A DNA stretch of 64,000 nt from Streptomyces curacoi (GTDB lineage Bacteria; Actinomycetota; Actinomycetes; Streptomycetales; Streptomycetaceae): NCBI RefSeq assembly GCF_001513975.1, contig NZ_KQ947984.1:434001-498000 (forward strand). Reading direction: 5' to 3'. The notes below the pieces were generated by a model. It was not told the DNA's origin. It saw only the letters and a program-made list of their open reading frames with translations, and did no database searches. This document shows positions 56,734 through 64,000 of this stretch, one piece after another; position 1 is the first letter of the stretch, and every line of letters begins with the position of its first letter. Made by a program: the position numbers and the translations under genes.

Positions 56734-58077
56734 TCAGGACAGGCGCTTGAGAAGCACCGCAGAAGCCACCGGCCGGGCCCCGGCCCGGGCCACCCCGTCG
56801 GCCACCTCGCGGTCGGTGGAGGCGACGATGACCGGACGGCCCGGCGGCTCGGCGCGCACCAGCTGGCGGATGAGTTCGTCGGCGGTCACACCGGGCTTGG
56901 AGAACAGCACCCGCACGCCGCGCGGCGGCGCGAGCAGCACCGGCGCGGCGAGCTCGGCCCCGTCGAAGACACAGGTCACCTCGGCGCCGGTCTGCGCGGC
57001 GAGCTGGGAGAGCTGGCCGAGCAGCCGCAACCGCTGCTTCTCCAGCGGCATCTGGGGATAGCCGGTCTTGGTGACGTTGTAGCCGTCGACCACGAGATGC
57101 GCCTGCGGCAGGGCGAGGAGCTGGTCGAGGATCGCGGGGTCGTTCTCGGACAACGCCCGGGCGGCGATGTCCTTCGGGGTCATACGGCCCGGTTCGACCG
57201 CGTCCACGGTCTCGGCGGGCCGCACGGACACCGGCGGCAACGCCAGCTCCCGGCGCAGCCCTTGGGTGGCGTCCAGCAGGGTATCCAGCAGCAGCCGTAC
57301 GCGCATGTCCTCGACGCTGCGCCCCTCGCGTGCCGCTCTGCGCGTGGCCTCCAGGGCCGCCTCGGCCTCCCCGAGCCGCGCCTTGAGCCGCCGCGTCTCG
57401 CTCTCGGCCGCGGAGATCTGGGCCTGCCCCTCCGCCCGTACGGCCTCGATCTCGCCCTGGATCTTGCGCAGGGCGGCCTCACCGCGCTTGACGTCGCTGA
57501 GGGCGGAGCGCAGCTTTCGGTGCAGCGATTCGGCTTCCTTCTTCGCCGCCTCCAGCTCGGTGCGCAGCCGCTCGGTCTCGGCCCGGGTGTGCTCACGGGC
57601 CTGGGCGAGCTCCTCGCGCAGCCGCTCCAGTTCGGCGCGGCTCTCCTCGTCGGCGCGCTCGGCGTCGGCCCGCTGGGCCTCCTCGCCGGCCGCGGTGACC
57701 AGCTTGACCCAGCCGGTGGGCCGCAGAACATAGGCCGCGGCCGCCACGTCGAGCGGGTCCGCGGCCGCAGGCGCCGAGCCGGAGTCGAGGGCGCCGGACA
57801 GCTCCGGCTGGGCCTCTCTGAACTTCTCCCCGATGCGCTGCCGGAACAGCGGATCGGTCTCCAGCGCCGCCGCCATGGCGTTGCCGGCGAACTTGGCCCG
57901 GCGGTTCGGGGCGAACCGGGCGTACTGCCGAAGCTGCGCGGGCAGTTCGCCGACGGTCAGCCCGCCGAAGCCGTCGGACACGATCTGTACGACCTTGCGG
58001 CGTACCCCGTCGGGCAGCGGACGGTCGAGCACCTCAGCGGCGCCGTCGCCCGGCCCCCCGCCTTGTGTCTCCACCAT
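56734..58077 (-). CDS. NYN/YacP-like predicted ribonuclease with long coiled coil
   Basis: The 447-residue protein has an N-terminal helical region (residues 1-140, with RRKVVQIVSDGFGGLTVGELPAQLRQYARFAPNRRAKFAGNAMAA). A charged coiled coil of about 140 residues (ADAERADEESRAELERLREELAQ to ALEATRRAAREGRS) and a C-terminal NYN (PIN-like) domain follow. The last has HLVVDGYNVTKTGYPQ, VTCVFDGAEL and VIVASTDREVADGVA, supplying the acidic residues expected of this nuclease fold. YacP/Rae1 in Bacillus is a ribosome-associated mRNA endonuclease; activity here is inferred. It follows a zinc-ribbon gene on the same strand. Confidence 0.87.
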   Translation of the reverse strand: MVETQGGGPGDGAAEVLDRPLPDGVRRKVVQIVSDGFGGLTVGELPAQLRQYARFAPNRRAKFAGNAMAAALETDPLFRQRIGEKFREAQPELSGALDSGSAPAAADPLDVAAAAYVLRPTGWVKLVTAAGEEAQRADAERADEESRAELERLREELAQAREHTRAETERLRTELEAAKKEAESLHRKLRSALSDVKRGEAALRKIQGEIEAVRAEGQAQISAAESETRRLKARLGEAEAALEATRRAAREGRSVEDMRVRLLLDTLLDATQGLRRELALPPVSVRPAETVDAVEPGRMTPKDIAARALSENDPAILDQLLALPQAHLVVDGYNVTKTGYPQMPLEKQRLRLLGQLSQLAAQTGAEVTCVFDGAELAAPVLLAPPRGVRVLFSKPGVTADELIRQLVRAEPPGRPVIVASTDREVADGVARAGARPVASAVLLKRLS

Positions 58078-58148
58078 CCGTCACACCACCAATGCTGTGC
58101 GGGACCCTCCCCACTCCCGATTTCGAATCGAGCGGGGGATCCCCATCG

Positions 58149-58388
58149 TCAGGAGCCGGCGCCCGGCCTGTCCACGAGTTCCACCTTGTCCGCGGCGTTG
58201 CACCAGCGGCAGCGCACGGACTCGATGGTCTCACTGAGCACCTCGCGCTCCTCGATCTTGGGCTCGCCGGCCAGATCGAGGTGGACGTACTCCACGACCT
58301 TGGACGAGCGCGTCACGTCGAAGCGCGTGAGGTTGCCGCAGAGGGTGCAGCGCCACCGCGTCGTGGCGGTCGGCAGGGGAACCGTCAT
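58149..58388 (-). CDS. Small zinc-ribbon protein
   Basis: The 79-residue protein has two CxxC pairs, CTLC near residue 14 and CRWC near residue 60, separated by a mostly beta, charged segment (RFDVTRSSKVVEYVHLDLAGEPKIEEREVLSETIESV). This is a zinc-ribbon pattern common in nucleic-acid-associated proteins. It lies 71 bases upstream of the NYN-domain gene and may be co-transcribed with it. Function unknown. Confidence 0.85.
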   Translation of the reverse strand: MTVPLPTATTRWRCTLCGNLTRFDVTRSSKVVEYVHLDLAGEPKIEEREVLSETIESVRCRWCNAADKVELVDRPGAGS

Positions 58389-58554
58389 CGTGACCGTGCT
58401 CTTTCCTTCTAGGCCTTCTATTGTCAGTGACGCCCCGGACTACCCGGCGCGTGTGGCTCGTAACCCTACGGCCTGGCGGGTACTCGTCGCTCGGCCGTCC
58501 AAGGCGGCGAGGCAGTCTGCACGAGTACGTCCCGTTACGCCATGCTCTGTGTTC

Positions 58555-59304
58555 ATGATCGGCAACTGGAGCGTGGCGCACATCTCGGCTCGGTTCGGCA
58601 GCGTGGTCCGGGGGCCGTCGGCGCCGGTGACCCACGGGCTGATCGCCGTGTGCTGTCTGCTGTTCCTGACGGGCCCGGCGGCGGGGCTCGATCCGGCGTA
58701 CGGCTCCGGTGACGGGCTGCTCGCCGCGCAGCGGGCTTACTTCCACCGCTGGGGCGTGGTGCCCGCCGAGCTGTTCGAGGGCTCGGCCCGGGCCGCCCTC
58801 ACCCCGGCCACGGCCCTGTTCGTACACGGCAGCTGGGTGCACCTGCTCGGCAACATGCTCTTCCTCTACGTCTTCGGTGTGATGACCGAGGAGCGGATGG
58901 GCCGCGTCCAGTTCACCCTCTTCTACCTGGGCTGCGGCTATCTGGCCCTGCTGGGCTACGCGGCCGCCAACGACGGCTCGACGCAGTCCCTGGTCGGCGC
59001 CTCCGGGGCGATCTCGGCGGTCCTCGGTGCGTTCCTGTTCCTCTTCCCCGGGGCGCGGGTGACCAGCCTGCTGCCGTTCCTGCTGTTCCTGCCGCTGCGC
59101 TTCCCGGCCTGGGTCGTGCTGTCGTTCTGGGCGGCCCTGCAGTGGGTGGCGGCGGGGCGGGCGGACCAGGGGCCGGGGGTGGCGTATCTGGCGCACCTGG
59201 TGGGCTTCGGCCTGGGCTTCGCCTTCGCGTGGGCGCGGTTCGGGCGGCCTACTAGAGTGAGGTCCGCCCCTGCTCCGGCCTCCGAGGGAGAGAACCAGCC
59301 GTGA
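58555..59304 (+). CDS. Rhomboid-family intramembrane serine protease
   Basis: The 249-residue protein has about six membrane segments with the rhomboid motifs in order: LFVHGSWVHLLGNMLFLYVFG (HxxxN), LVGASGAISAVLGAFLFLFPG (GxSG nucleophile) and VAYLAHLVGFGLGFAFAWARFG (catalytic His). Thus the Ser-His dyad is complete. The N terminus has about 20 polar residues. No ribosome site precedes ATG at 58555. The gene overlaps the RAM-domain gene as GTGA, so the two are made together. Substrate unknown. Confidence 0.93.
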   Translation: MIGNWSVAHISARFGSVVRGPSAPVTHGLIAVCCLLFLTGPAAGLDPAYGSGDGLLAAQRAYFHRWGVVPAELFEGSARAALTPATALFVHGSWVHLLGNMLFLYVFGVMTEERMGRVQFTLFYLGCGYLALLGYAAANDGSTQSLVGASGAISAVLGAFLFLFPGARVTSLLPFLLFLPLRFPAWVVLSFWAALQWVAAGRADQGPGVAYLAHLVGFGLGFAFAWARFGRPTRVRSAPAPASEGENQP

Positions 59305-59582
59305 TCACCGCGATCGTCCTCATCAAGACCAGCGTGGACCGGATTCCCGAGATCGCGGAGCGGATCGCTTCGCTGGAGAGCGTCAGCGAGGTCTTCTCGG
59401 TCACCGGCACCTACGACCTGATCGCCATGGTGCGGGTGAAGCAGCACGAGGATCTCGCCGAGGTCATCCCGGGCCGGATCAGCAAGATCCCCGGCGTGGA
59501 GGCGACGGACACCCACGTGGCGTTCCGCACCTACTCGCAGCACGACCTGGAGGCGGCGTTCTCCATCGGGCTGGACAGCTGA
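59301..59582 (+). CDS. Stand-alone Lrp/AsnC ligand-binding (RAM) domain protein
   Basis: The 93-residue protein is a RAM domain without the DNA-binding helix-turn-helix of Lrp/AsnC: TAIVLIKTSVDRIPEIAERIASLESVSEVFSVTGTYDLIAMVRVKQHEDLAEVIPGRISKIPGVEATDTHVAFRTYS. The GxYD ligand-site pattern is kept. Such proteins oligomerise and bind amino acids, perhaps modulating other regulators. The GTG overlaps the rhomboid stop. Confidence 0.9.
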   Translation: MITAIVLIKTSVDRIPEIAERIASLESVSEVFSVTGTYDLIAMVRVKQHEDLAEVIPGRISKIPGVEATDTHVAFRTYSQHDLEAAFSIGLDS

Positions 59583-59619
59583 GGGCCCGCCCCGCCGACC
59601 GGACGTCCGACGGCCCAGA

Positions 59620-59646
59620 TGAAGAGTTCTTCATCCGGGCCTCATC
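59620..59646. promoter_or_regulatory. Composite operator candidate, copy 1
   Basis: TGAAG-N5-TTCATC-N5-CTCATC lies 34 bases before the small exported protein gene that heads the two-component operon. The last two elements form an 11-base direct repeat, the spacing used by OmpR-type regulators. The same pattern with identical spacing occurs at 62175-62201. Confidence 0.65.
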
Positions 59647-59680
59647 CTTGTCGTCAGGTGCCCGCCGCAGACTCGGGCAC

Positions 59681-60001
59681 ATGGCTTTCTCTCGTCGTAT
59701 GGCGGCCCTGTCCGCCGTCGTGCTGATCCCCCTGGGCATCGCCGCGACCAGCTTCGCCCTCACCGACCGTCCCGAGTCGCCCAAGGTCCCTTCGAAGGTG
59801 GTGCTGGACAGCGACTCCCCCACACCCACCCCCGCACCCGCCTCCGAGCCCGACCGGTCCGAGCCGACCCCGACCGACGAGGTCGTCTCGCGGCCACCGG
59901 TGATCGACAGCCCCACGAGTGATGACGATGACGACGACCGCGGCAAGGGCGACGCAGACGACCGACCCGGTGACGACGACCGAACCGGCGCGGACAACTG
60001 A
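59681..60001 (+). CDS. Small exported protein with Thr/Pro- and Asp-rich tail
   Basis: The 106-residue protein has a basic N terminus and a signal-like membrane segment (FSRRMAALSAVVLIPLGIAATSFAL). A Pro/Thr/Glu-rich stretch and a highly acidic tail with six consecutive Asp residues (SDDDDDDRGKGDADDRPG) follow. No domain is recognised. Its last 80 bases overlap the beginning of the kinase gene in another frame. It may be anchored to the membrane and bind cations at the tail. Being encoded directly before a sensor kinase, it could be an accessory sensor; this is inference. Confidence 0.72.
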   Translation: MAFSRRMAALSAVVLIPLGIAATSFALTDRPESPKVPSKVVLDSDSPTPTPAPASEPDRSEPTPTDEVVSRPPVIDSPTSDDDDDDRGKGDADDRPGDDDRTGADN

Positions 60002-61451
60002 TCGGGGCCGTCGCCGGATCACCGCACGGGGCCGCATCCTGCTGTGGCTGCTGCTCCTCATGGCGGTCGCGCTGGTTGAGGTCGCCACGACCACGCGCTC
60101 GTTCCTGATGCGGGACGTCGACAACCGGATCAACCGCCTGCTGACCCAGGAGACCGGCGAGTTCGCCAACTTCGAGGAGCGCGGCGGCGACCCGGAGACG
60201 GGTCGTCCGTTCACCAGCGCGTCCCGGCTGCTGACCGTCTTCCTGGAGCGGCAGTACCCCGACCCGGACGAGGAGCTGATCGGCCTGGTGGGCACGGCGG
60301 GCGGCGACCCCGCGCACATCAGACAGCCGCACGACATCCCCGGCACGCTGCCCCTGTACCGGGACGCCGACGCCCGCCGCCGCATCTTCGACTCGCCCGA
60401 CTCCACCGGCGTCCTGCACCGGCCGCAGGGCGAGATCCGCTGGGCCAAGGTCACCATCGCGCGGCCGGGCGGGGAGCCCGACGCCGCGTTCGTGGTGGCC
60501 ATCCACCCGGAGCGCGAGCAGGAGCGCGTGAACAGCGTCTTCCGCACCCTGCTCATCATCTCGGGGGTGGCCCTGCTGCTGACCACGGGCATCGCCTGGG
60601 CGGCGGCCGGACGCATCCTCAAACCCGTGCGGGTGGTACGCCTGGCGGCCGCGCAGCTCACCGAACAGGACCTCACCCGCCGGATCCCGATCCGCGGCAG
60701 CGACGACATCGCCGCCCTCGCCGAGACCTTCAACGCCATGCTCGACCGGCTGGAGCGGGCGTTCGCCGCCCAGCGCGAGTTCGTCGACGACGCGGGCCAC
60801 GAACTGCGCACCCCCATCACCATCGTGCGCGGCCATCTGGAGGTGATGGGCGACGACCCGGCCGACCGCGAGGAGACCCTCCGCCTGGTCACCGACGAAC
60901 TGGACCGGATGAGCCGGATCGTCGAGGACCTGCTGATGCTCGCCAAGACCGCCCGCCCCGACTTCGTCACCCCGCAGCCGGTCCAGGTCGCCGAACTGAC
61001 CGCCGACGTCTACGTCAAGGCCCGCACCCTCGGCGAGCGCGACTGGCAGCTGACCGAAGTGGCCGATCTGGAGGCCGAGTTGGACTCCCAGCGGATCACC
61101 CAGGCGCTGGTCCAGCTCGCCCAGAACGCCGTACAGCACACCACGCCCGGCCAGACCGTCCGCATCGGCTCCCGGGCCGTCGGCGGGCAGCTGGAGCTGT
61201 ACGTCGCCGACTCGGGCCCCGGTGTCCAGCCGCAGGACGCCGAGATCATCTTCGAACGCTTCCGGCGCGGCACGGCCCGCCGCGGCGCGCGCGGCTCCGG
61301 CGCCGGACTCGGCCTGTCGATCGTCAAGGCGATCGCCGAGGGACACGGTGGACAGGTCCGGCTGGACGACACACCCGGCGGCGGAGCCACCTTCACCCTC
61401 GTTCTGAACGTTCCGAACGCAGCCCCGGCACTGGAAGGTGACCTCACGTGA
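59922..61451 (+). CDS. Sensor histidine kinase of the OmpR-partner class
   Basis: The 509-residue kinase has an N-terminal Thr-rich tail, a first membrane segment (ILLWLLLLMAVALVEVA), an extracytoplasmic sensor domain of about 140 residues, a second segment (TLLIISGVALLLTTGIAWAAAG), HAMP, the HisKA H-box (REFVDDAGHELRTPITI) and HATPase_c with LVQLAQNAVQHT, VADSGPGVQP and GAGLGLSIV. Start candidates are GTG 59919, ATG 59922 and ATG 59928, all inside the preceding gene; no later start precedes the first membrane segment, so the overlap is real. It overlaps the regulator gene as GTGA. Confidence 0.9.
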   Translation: MTMTTTAARATQTTDPVTTTEPARTTDRGRRRITARGRILLWLLLLMAVALVEVATTTRSFLMRDVDNRINRLLTQETGEFANFEERGGDPETGRPFTSASRLLTVFLERQYPDPDEELIGLVGTAGGDPAHIRQPHDIPGTLPLYRDADARRRIFDSPDSTGVLHRPQGEIRWAKVTIARPGGEPDAAFVVAIHPEREQERVNSVFRTLLIISGVALLLTTGIAWAAAGRILKPVRVVRLAAAQLTEQDLTRRIPIRGSDDIAALAETFNAMLDRLERAFAAQREFVDDAGHELRTPITIVRGHLEVMGDDPADREETLRLVTDELDRMSRIVEDLLMLAKTARPDFVTPQPVQVAELTADVYVKARTLGERDWQLTEVADLEAELDSQRITQALVQLAQNAVQHTTPGQTVRIGSRAVGGQLELYVADSGPGVQPQDAEIIFERFRRGTARRGARGSGAGLGLSIVKAIAEGHGGQVRLDDTPGGGATFTLVLNVPNAAPALEGDLT

Positions 61452-62113
61452 ACCGCATCCTCATCGTCGAGGACGAGGAGCGCATCGCCTCCTTCGTCGA
61501 GAAGGGCCTGCGTGCCAACGGCTTCACCACGACCGTCGTCGACGACGGCGACGCGGCCTACGAGTACGCCCTGACCGGCGGCTTCGACCTCGTCGTGCTG
61601 GACATCAACCTGCCCGGCCGGGACGGCTTCACGATCCTGCGGGAACTGCGCGAGGCCCGGGTGACGGTCCCGGTGATCGTGCTGACCGCACGGGACTCCG
61701 TACGGGACACGGTGGCCGGCCTGGAGGGCGGCGCCGACGACTGGATGACCAAGCCGTTCCGCTTCGAGGAACTGCTCGCCCGGGTGCGCCTCAGACTGCG
61801 TACGGCGGCCCGGGCGCCGGAGGTGACGGTGCTGAGGTCGGGCTCGCTCTCGCTGGACCTGCGCACGCGCAGGGCCCGCGCCGACGACCGGACCGTCGAT
61901 CTGACGGCACGTGAGTTCGTGCTGCTGGAGCTGTTCCTGCGGCATCCCGGGCAGGTGCTGTCCCGCGAGCAGATCCTGTCCCATGTGTGGGGCTACGACT
62001 TCGACCCCGGCTCCAACATCGTGGAGGTGTACGTCCGCACGCTGCGCAAGAAGCTCGGCGCGGAGCGGGTGGAGACGGTGCGGGGGATGGGGTACCGGCT
62101 GCCCGCCCGGTGA
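61448..62113 (+). CDS. OmpR-family response regulator
   Basis: The 221-residue regulator has a receiver domain (ILIVEDEERIASFVEKGL, LVVLDINLPGRDGF with phospho-accepting Asp, VLTARDS, DDWMTKPF with Lys) and a winged-helix domain (LDLRTRRARADDRTVDLTAREFVLLELFLRHPGQVLSREQILSHVWG to VYVRTLRKKLG). It is encoded directly after the kinase. Such regulators bind tandem direct repeats, and the repeat pair TTCATC-N5-CTCATC lies before its own operon and before the transporter operon. Confidence 0.94.
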   Translation: MNRILIVEDEERIASFVEKGLRANGFTTTVVDDGDAAYEYALTGGFDLVVLDINLPGRDGFTILRELREARVTVPVIVLTARDSVRDTVAGLEGGADDWMTKPFRFEELLARVRLRLRTAARAPEVTVLRSGSLSLDLRTRRARADDRTVDLTAREFVLLELFLRHPGQVLSREQILSHVWGYDFDPGSNIVEVYVRTLRKKLGAERVETVRGMGYRLPAR

Positions 62114-62172
62114 AGCCTTGCCCCCGGGGAAGCCCTGCCCCCGGGAAGCCCTGCTCGCCGGGCAAAGCCCTG
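62113..62172. repeat. Imperfect 16-17 bp tandem repeats after the response regulator
   Basis: Units AAGCCTTGCCCCCGGGG, AAGCCCTGCCCCCGGG and AAGCCCTGCTCGCCGGG follow each other (62113-62162), with a partial fourth. Each carries a GC-rich palindrome, so the array may also act as a weak terminator. Confidence 0.7.
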
Positions 62173-62174
62173 GG

Positions 62175-62201
62175 TGAAGTTCCTTTCATCTTCGGCTCAT
62201 C
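62175..62201. promoter_or_regulatory. Composite operator candidate, copy 2
   Basis: TGAAG-N5-TTCATC-N5-CTCATC, with the same spacing as at 59620-59646, lies 33 bases before the SLC13 transporter gene. It suggests that the neighbouring response regulator controls the transporter and glycerate kinase. Confidence 0.65.
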
Positions 62202-62234
62202 GACGGCTCACCGCCCGGGTGAACCCTCGATGAC

Positions 62235-63650
62235 GTGACATTGAACCCGCGAGCCATCACCGCCCTGTGCGTGGCGCTGACCCTGTGCGCGTTGCTGGCG
62301 CTGCCCGGCAACTTCCCGGGGCTCGGCGCCGACGCCCGTTTCACTCTCGCCGTGTTCGTCCTGGCGACCTGCGCCTGGATCGGCACGTCGATCGACGACA
62401 CCTACATCGCGCTGGGCGCCGCACTGGCCCTCACGGTGACGGGCGTGATCAGCAACGACACCCTGTTCGGCACCCTCGGCGACTCCACGGTGTGGCTGCT
62501 GATCTGTGCCTTCGTGCTGGCGGCGGCGGTGACCCGGACCGGGCTCGCCGGGCGGGCGGCGGTCTTCCTGGTGAGCGGCGCCCGCACCGTACGGCAACTC
62601 GTGCACCTGACCACGGCGGCCCTGGTCGTCACCGCGTTCGCGGTTCCCGCCACCTCGGGCCGGGCCGCGCTCGCCCTGCCGGTGTTCCTCGCCCTCGCCA
62701 AGGTCCTCGCCGACCGGAAACGACTGGTCGTGATGCTGGCGCTGCTGTTCCCGACGGTCATCCTGCTGTCGGCGGTGGCGACCCTGATCGGGGCCGGCGC
62801 CCATCTGATCACCGTCTCGGTGCTGTTCGAGGCGACCGGGCAGCACATCGGCTTCACCGAGTGGCTGCTGCTGGGCCTGCCCCTGGCGGTCACCTCCTCG
62901 CACCTGGCCGCCGAGTTGGTGCTGCTGACGACGACCCGGCGAGCCGACCGCCGAGGCCCGGTCCACATCACCGCCGAACAGATCCAGGAACACAGCGAGC
63001 AGCCGGTCACCGGCCCTTGGACGCAGGCCGAGAAGCGCTGTGCCCTGCTGCTCGCCACCGTCGTGCTCCTGTGGTGCAGCGAGCCCCTGCACCATCTGCC
63101 GCCCGCGATCGTGGCGCTGATCGGCGCGGTCGTCGCCTCCTCGCCCGCCCTCGGCACGGTGCGCCTGAAGGACGCGCTGAAGACCGTCCCCTGGTCGCTG
63201 TTGCTCTTCATGGCGGCGACGATGGCGATGGGCGTCGCGCTCGCCGACTCGGGAGCGGCGAAGTGGCTGGTCTCCGGGCTGCCCACGGGTGAACCCCCGG
63301 TGGTGTTCCTGGCGCTGGTCATCGCGATCAGCACGGCGGCCCACCTGGTCCTGCAGTCGCGCTCCGCCCGCTCGTCCGTCCTGGTCCCGCTGGTGGTGGC
63401 CGCCTCCGTCGGCGTCGGGGTCAACCCGGTCGCCGCCGCGCTCGCCTCCACCGCCGCCGCGGGCTTCTGCCACACGCTGCCCGCCTCCGCCAAGCCGGTC
63501 ACGCTCTTCTCGCAGCTCCCCGGCACCCCCACCTACACCCCGCGCGACCTGCTGCGGCTGTCCGCGTTCCTGGCACCGCTGACCGCCGCGCTCGTCCTGC
63601 TCTTCGCCGTCGCGGTCTGGCCGCTGCTCGGCGTGTCCGTCACCCGTTAA
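62235..63650 (+). CDS. SLC13/DASS-type sodium:anion symporter
   Basis: The 471-residue protein has about twelve hydrophobic segments in two similar halves. Features include FAVPATSGRAALALPVFLALAKVL, FPTVILLSAVATLIGAGAHLITVSVLF and the second-half LVIAISTAAHLVLQSRSARSSVLVPLVVAASVGVGVNP, comparable to the SNT-like motifs of DASS transporters of dicarboxylates and related acids. A small cytoplasmic loop sits near residue 235. The start GTG has no strong ribosome site. It lies 12 bases before the glycerate kinase gene, so a glycerate-like or hydroxy acid substrate is possible. Confidence 0.82.
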   Translation: MTLNPRAITALCVALTLCALLALPGNFPGLGADARFTLAVFVLATCAWIGTSIDDTYIALGAALALTVTGVISNDTLFGTLGDSTVWLLICAFVLAAAVTRTGLAGRAAVFLVSGARTVRQLVHLTTAALVVTAFAVPATSGRAALALPVFLALAKVLADRKRLVVMLALLFPTVILLSAVATLIGAGAHLITVSVLFEATGQHIGFTEWLLLGLPLAVTSSHLAAELVLLTTTRRADRRGPVHITAEQIQEHSEQPVTGPWTQAEKRCALLLATVVLLWCSEPLHHLPPAIVALIGAVVASSPALGTVRLKDALKTVPWSLLLFMAATMAMGVALADSGAAKWLVSGLPTGEPPVVFLALVIAISTAAHLVLQSRSARSSVLVPLVVAASVGVGVNPVAAALASTAAAGFCHTLPASAKPVTLFSQLPGTPTYTPRDLLRLSAFLAPLTAALVLLFAVAVWPLLGVSVTR

Positions 63651-63662
63651 GGAGCCCCACCC

Positions 63663-64000
63663 ATGCTGACCCGTGTCGTCGTAGCCCCCAGCGGCTTCAA
63701 GGAGTCCCTGTCCGCCGAGGCGGCGGCGGACGCCATCGCGGCGGGCGTACGCCGCGTCCTGCCCGACGCCGAGCTCGACCTGGTCCCACTGGTGGACGGC
63801 GGCGAGGGCACGGCCGTCGCCCTGGCCGCCGCGACCGGGGGCCGGCTGGTCACCGTGCCCGCCACGGGCCCGGTCGGGGAGACCGTCGGCGCCCACTTCG
63901 CCCTGCTGGGCGACGGGGACACCGCGGTGGTGGAGATGGCCGCGGTGGCCGGTCTCTCCCTCGTCCCGCGCGACCTGCGCGACCCCGGTGCCACCACCAC
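63663..64000 (+). CDS. Glycerate kinase (partial, runs off right edge)
   Basis: ATP-dependent enzyme phosphorylating D-glycerate. Only 112 N-terminal residues are present: VVVAPSGFKESLSAEAAADAIAAGVRRVLPDAELDLVPLVDGGEGTAVALAAATGGRLV and GPVGETVGAHFALLGDGDTAVVEMAAVAGLSLVP, matching the type I (GarK/GlxK) family start, including the APSGFKES and DGGEGT motifs. AAGGAG overlaps the end of the transporter gene eight bases before the ATG. The frame is open to the window edge. Confidence 0.92.
   Translation, partial: MLTRVVVAPSGFKESLSAEAAADAIAAGVRRVLPDAELDLVPLVDGGEGTAVALAAATGGRLVTVPATGPVGETVGAHFALLGDGDTAVVEMAAVAGLSLVPRDLRDPGATT

Overview
The window is high-GC DNA with GTG/TTG starts and GC-rich third codon positions. 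From gene content and order I read it as a core-chromosome segment of a Streptomyces species; it resembles the S. coelicolor SCO2090 to SCO2144 stretch as I remember it. I saw no insertion sequence, prophage, CRISPR array, tRNA or rRNA. Many genes also have counterparts clustered in Mycobacterium tuberculosis around Rv2163c-Rv2190c (pbpB, ftsL-like, rsmH, metF-like, Rv2175c/pknL, aroG, plsC, ArsA-like ATPase, SRPBCC protein, fadD15, pimB', NlpC/P60), so much of the window looks like an old actinobacterial cell-envelope neighbourhood with Streptomyces insertions.

Layout. 1-2.7 kb: 3' part of a division cluster read leftward (rsmH, ftsL-like, ftsI running off the edge) behind a sigma70-type promoter. 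2.9-8.5 kb: beta-carbonic anhydrase and a MoxR/DUF58/transglutaminase operon. 8.7-11 kb: DUF3040 protein, methyltransferase, HEPN protein. 11-14.6 kb: degenerate ABC ATPase, YhgE-type membrane protein and TetR regulator with a candidate operator. 15-19.2 kb: DUF4126 protein, CrtI-like oxidoreductase, a Tyr/Gln-rich membrane protein, metF. 19.4-25 kb: thiE, an Rv2175c-like regulator, a ferredoxin-reductase-like flavoprotein, and thiO-thiS-thiG behind a TPP riboswitch. 25-30 kb: PASTA kinase (PknL type), AP endonuclease, molybdopterin protein, bacterioferritin and its ferredoxin with an iron box. 30-37.6 kb: class II DAHP synthase diverging from an attenuated trpE-trpG fusion (leader peptide with three Trp codons), pfkA, the MacRS-like two-component system, an acyltransferase. 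37.8-46.3 kb: hydrolase and membrane protein, ECF sigma factor with a candidate coupled leader ORF, EEP hydrolase, glucokinase, ArsA-like ATPase, SRPBCC protein, phosphoesterase. 46.6-58.4 kb: acyl-CoA synthetase, cholesterol-oxidase-like enzyme, two mannosyltransferase-like enzymes, lipoprotein metalloprotease, two paralogous NlpC/P60 hydrolases, NYN-domain protein. 58.5-64 kb: rhomboid protease coupled to a lone RAM-domain protein, then a two-component system followed by an SLC13 transporter and a glycerate kinase cut by the right edge.

The observations I rate highest are: a composite 27-bp motif (TGAAG-N5-TTCATC-N5-CTCATC) in front of both the final two-component operon and the SLC13/glycerate kinase operon; matching ACTGAC/GTCAGT half-sites in front of the YhgE operon and a distant flavoprotein gene; a 20-codon ORF translationally coupled to the ECF sigma factor; two P-loop proteins whose Walker A lysine is arginine; a Tyr/Gln/Gly-rich prion-like tail; and a repeated pattern of TAnnnT boxes 6-8 bases before start codons, suggesting many leaderless transcripts. 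All functions are assigned by reading the sequence and from memory of the families; no database search was run.
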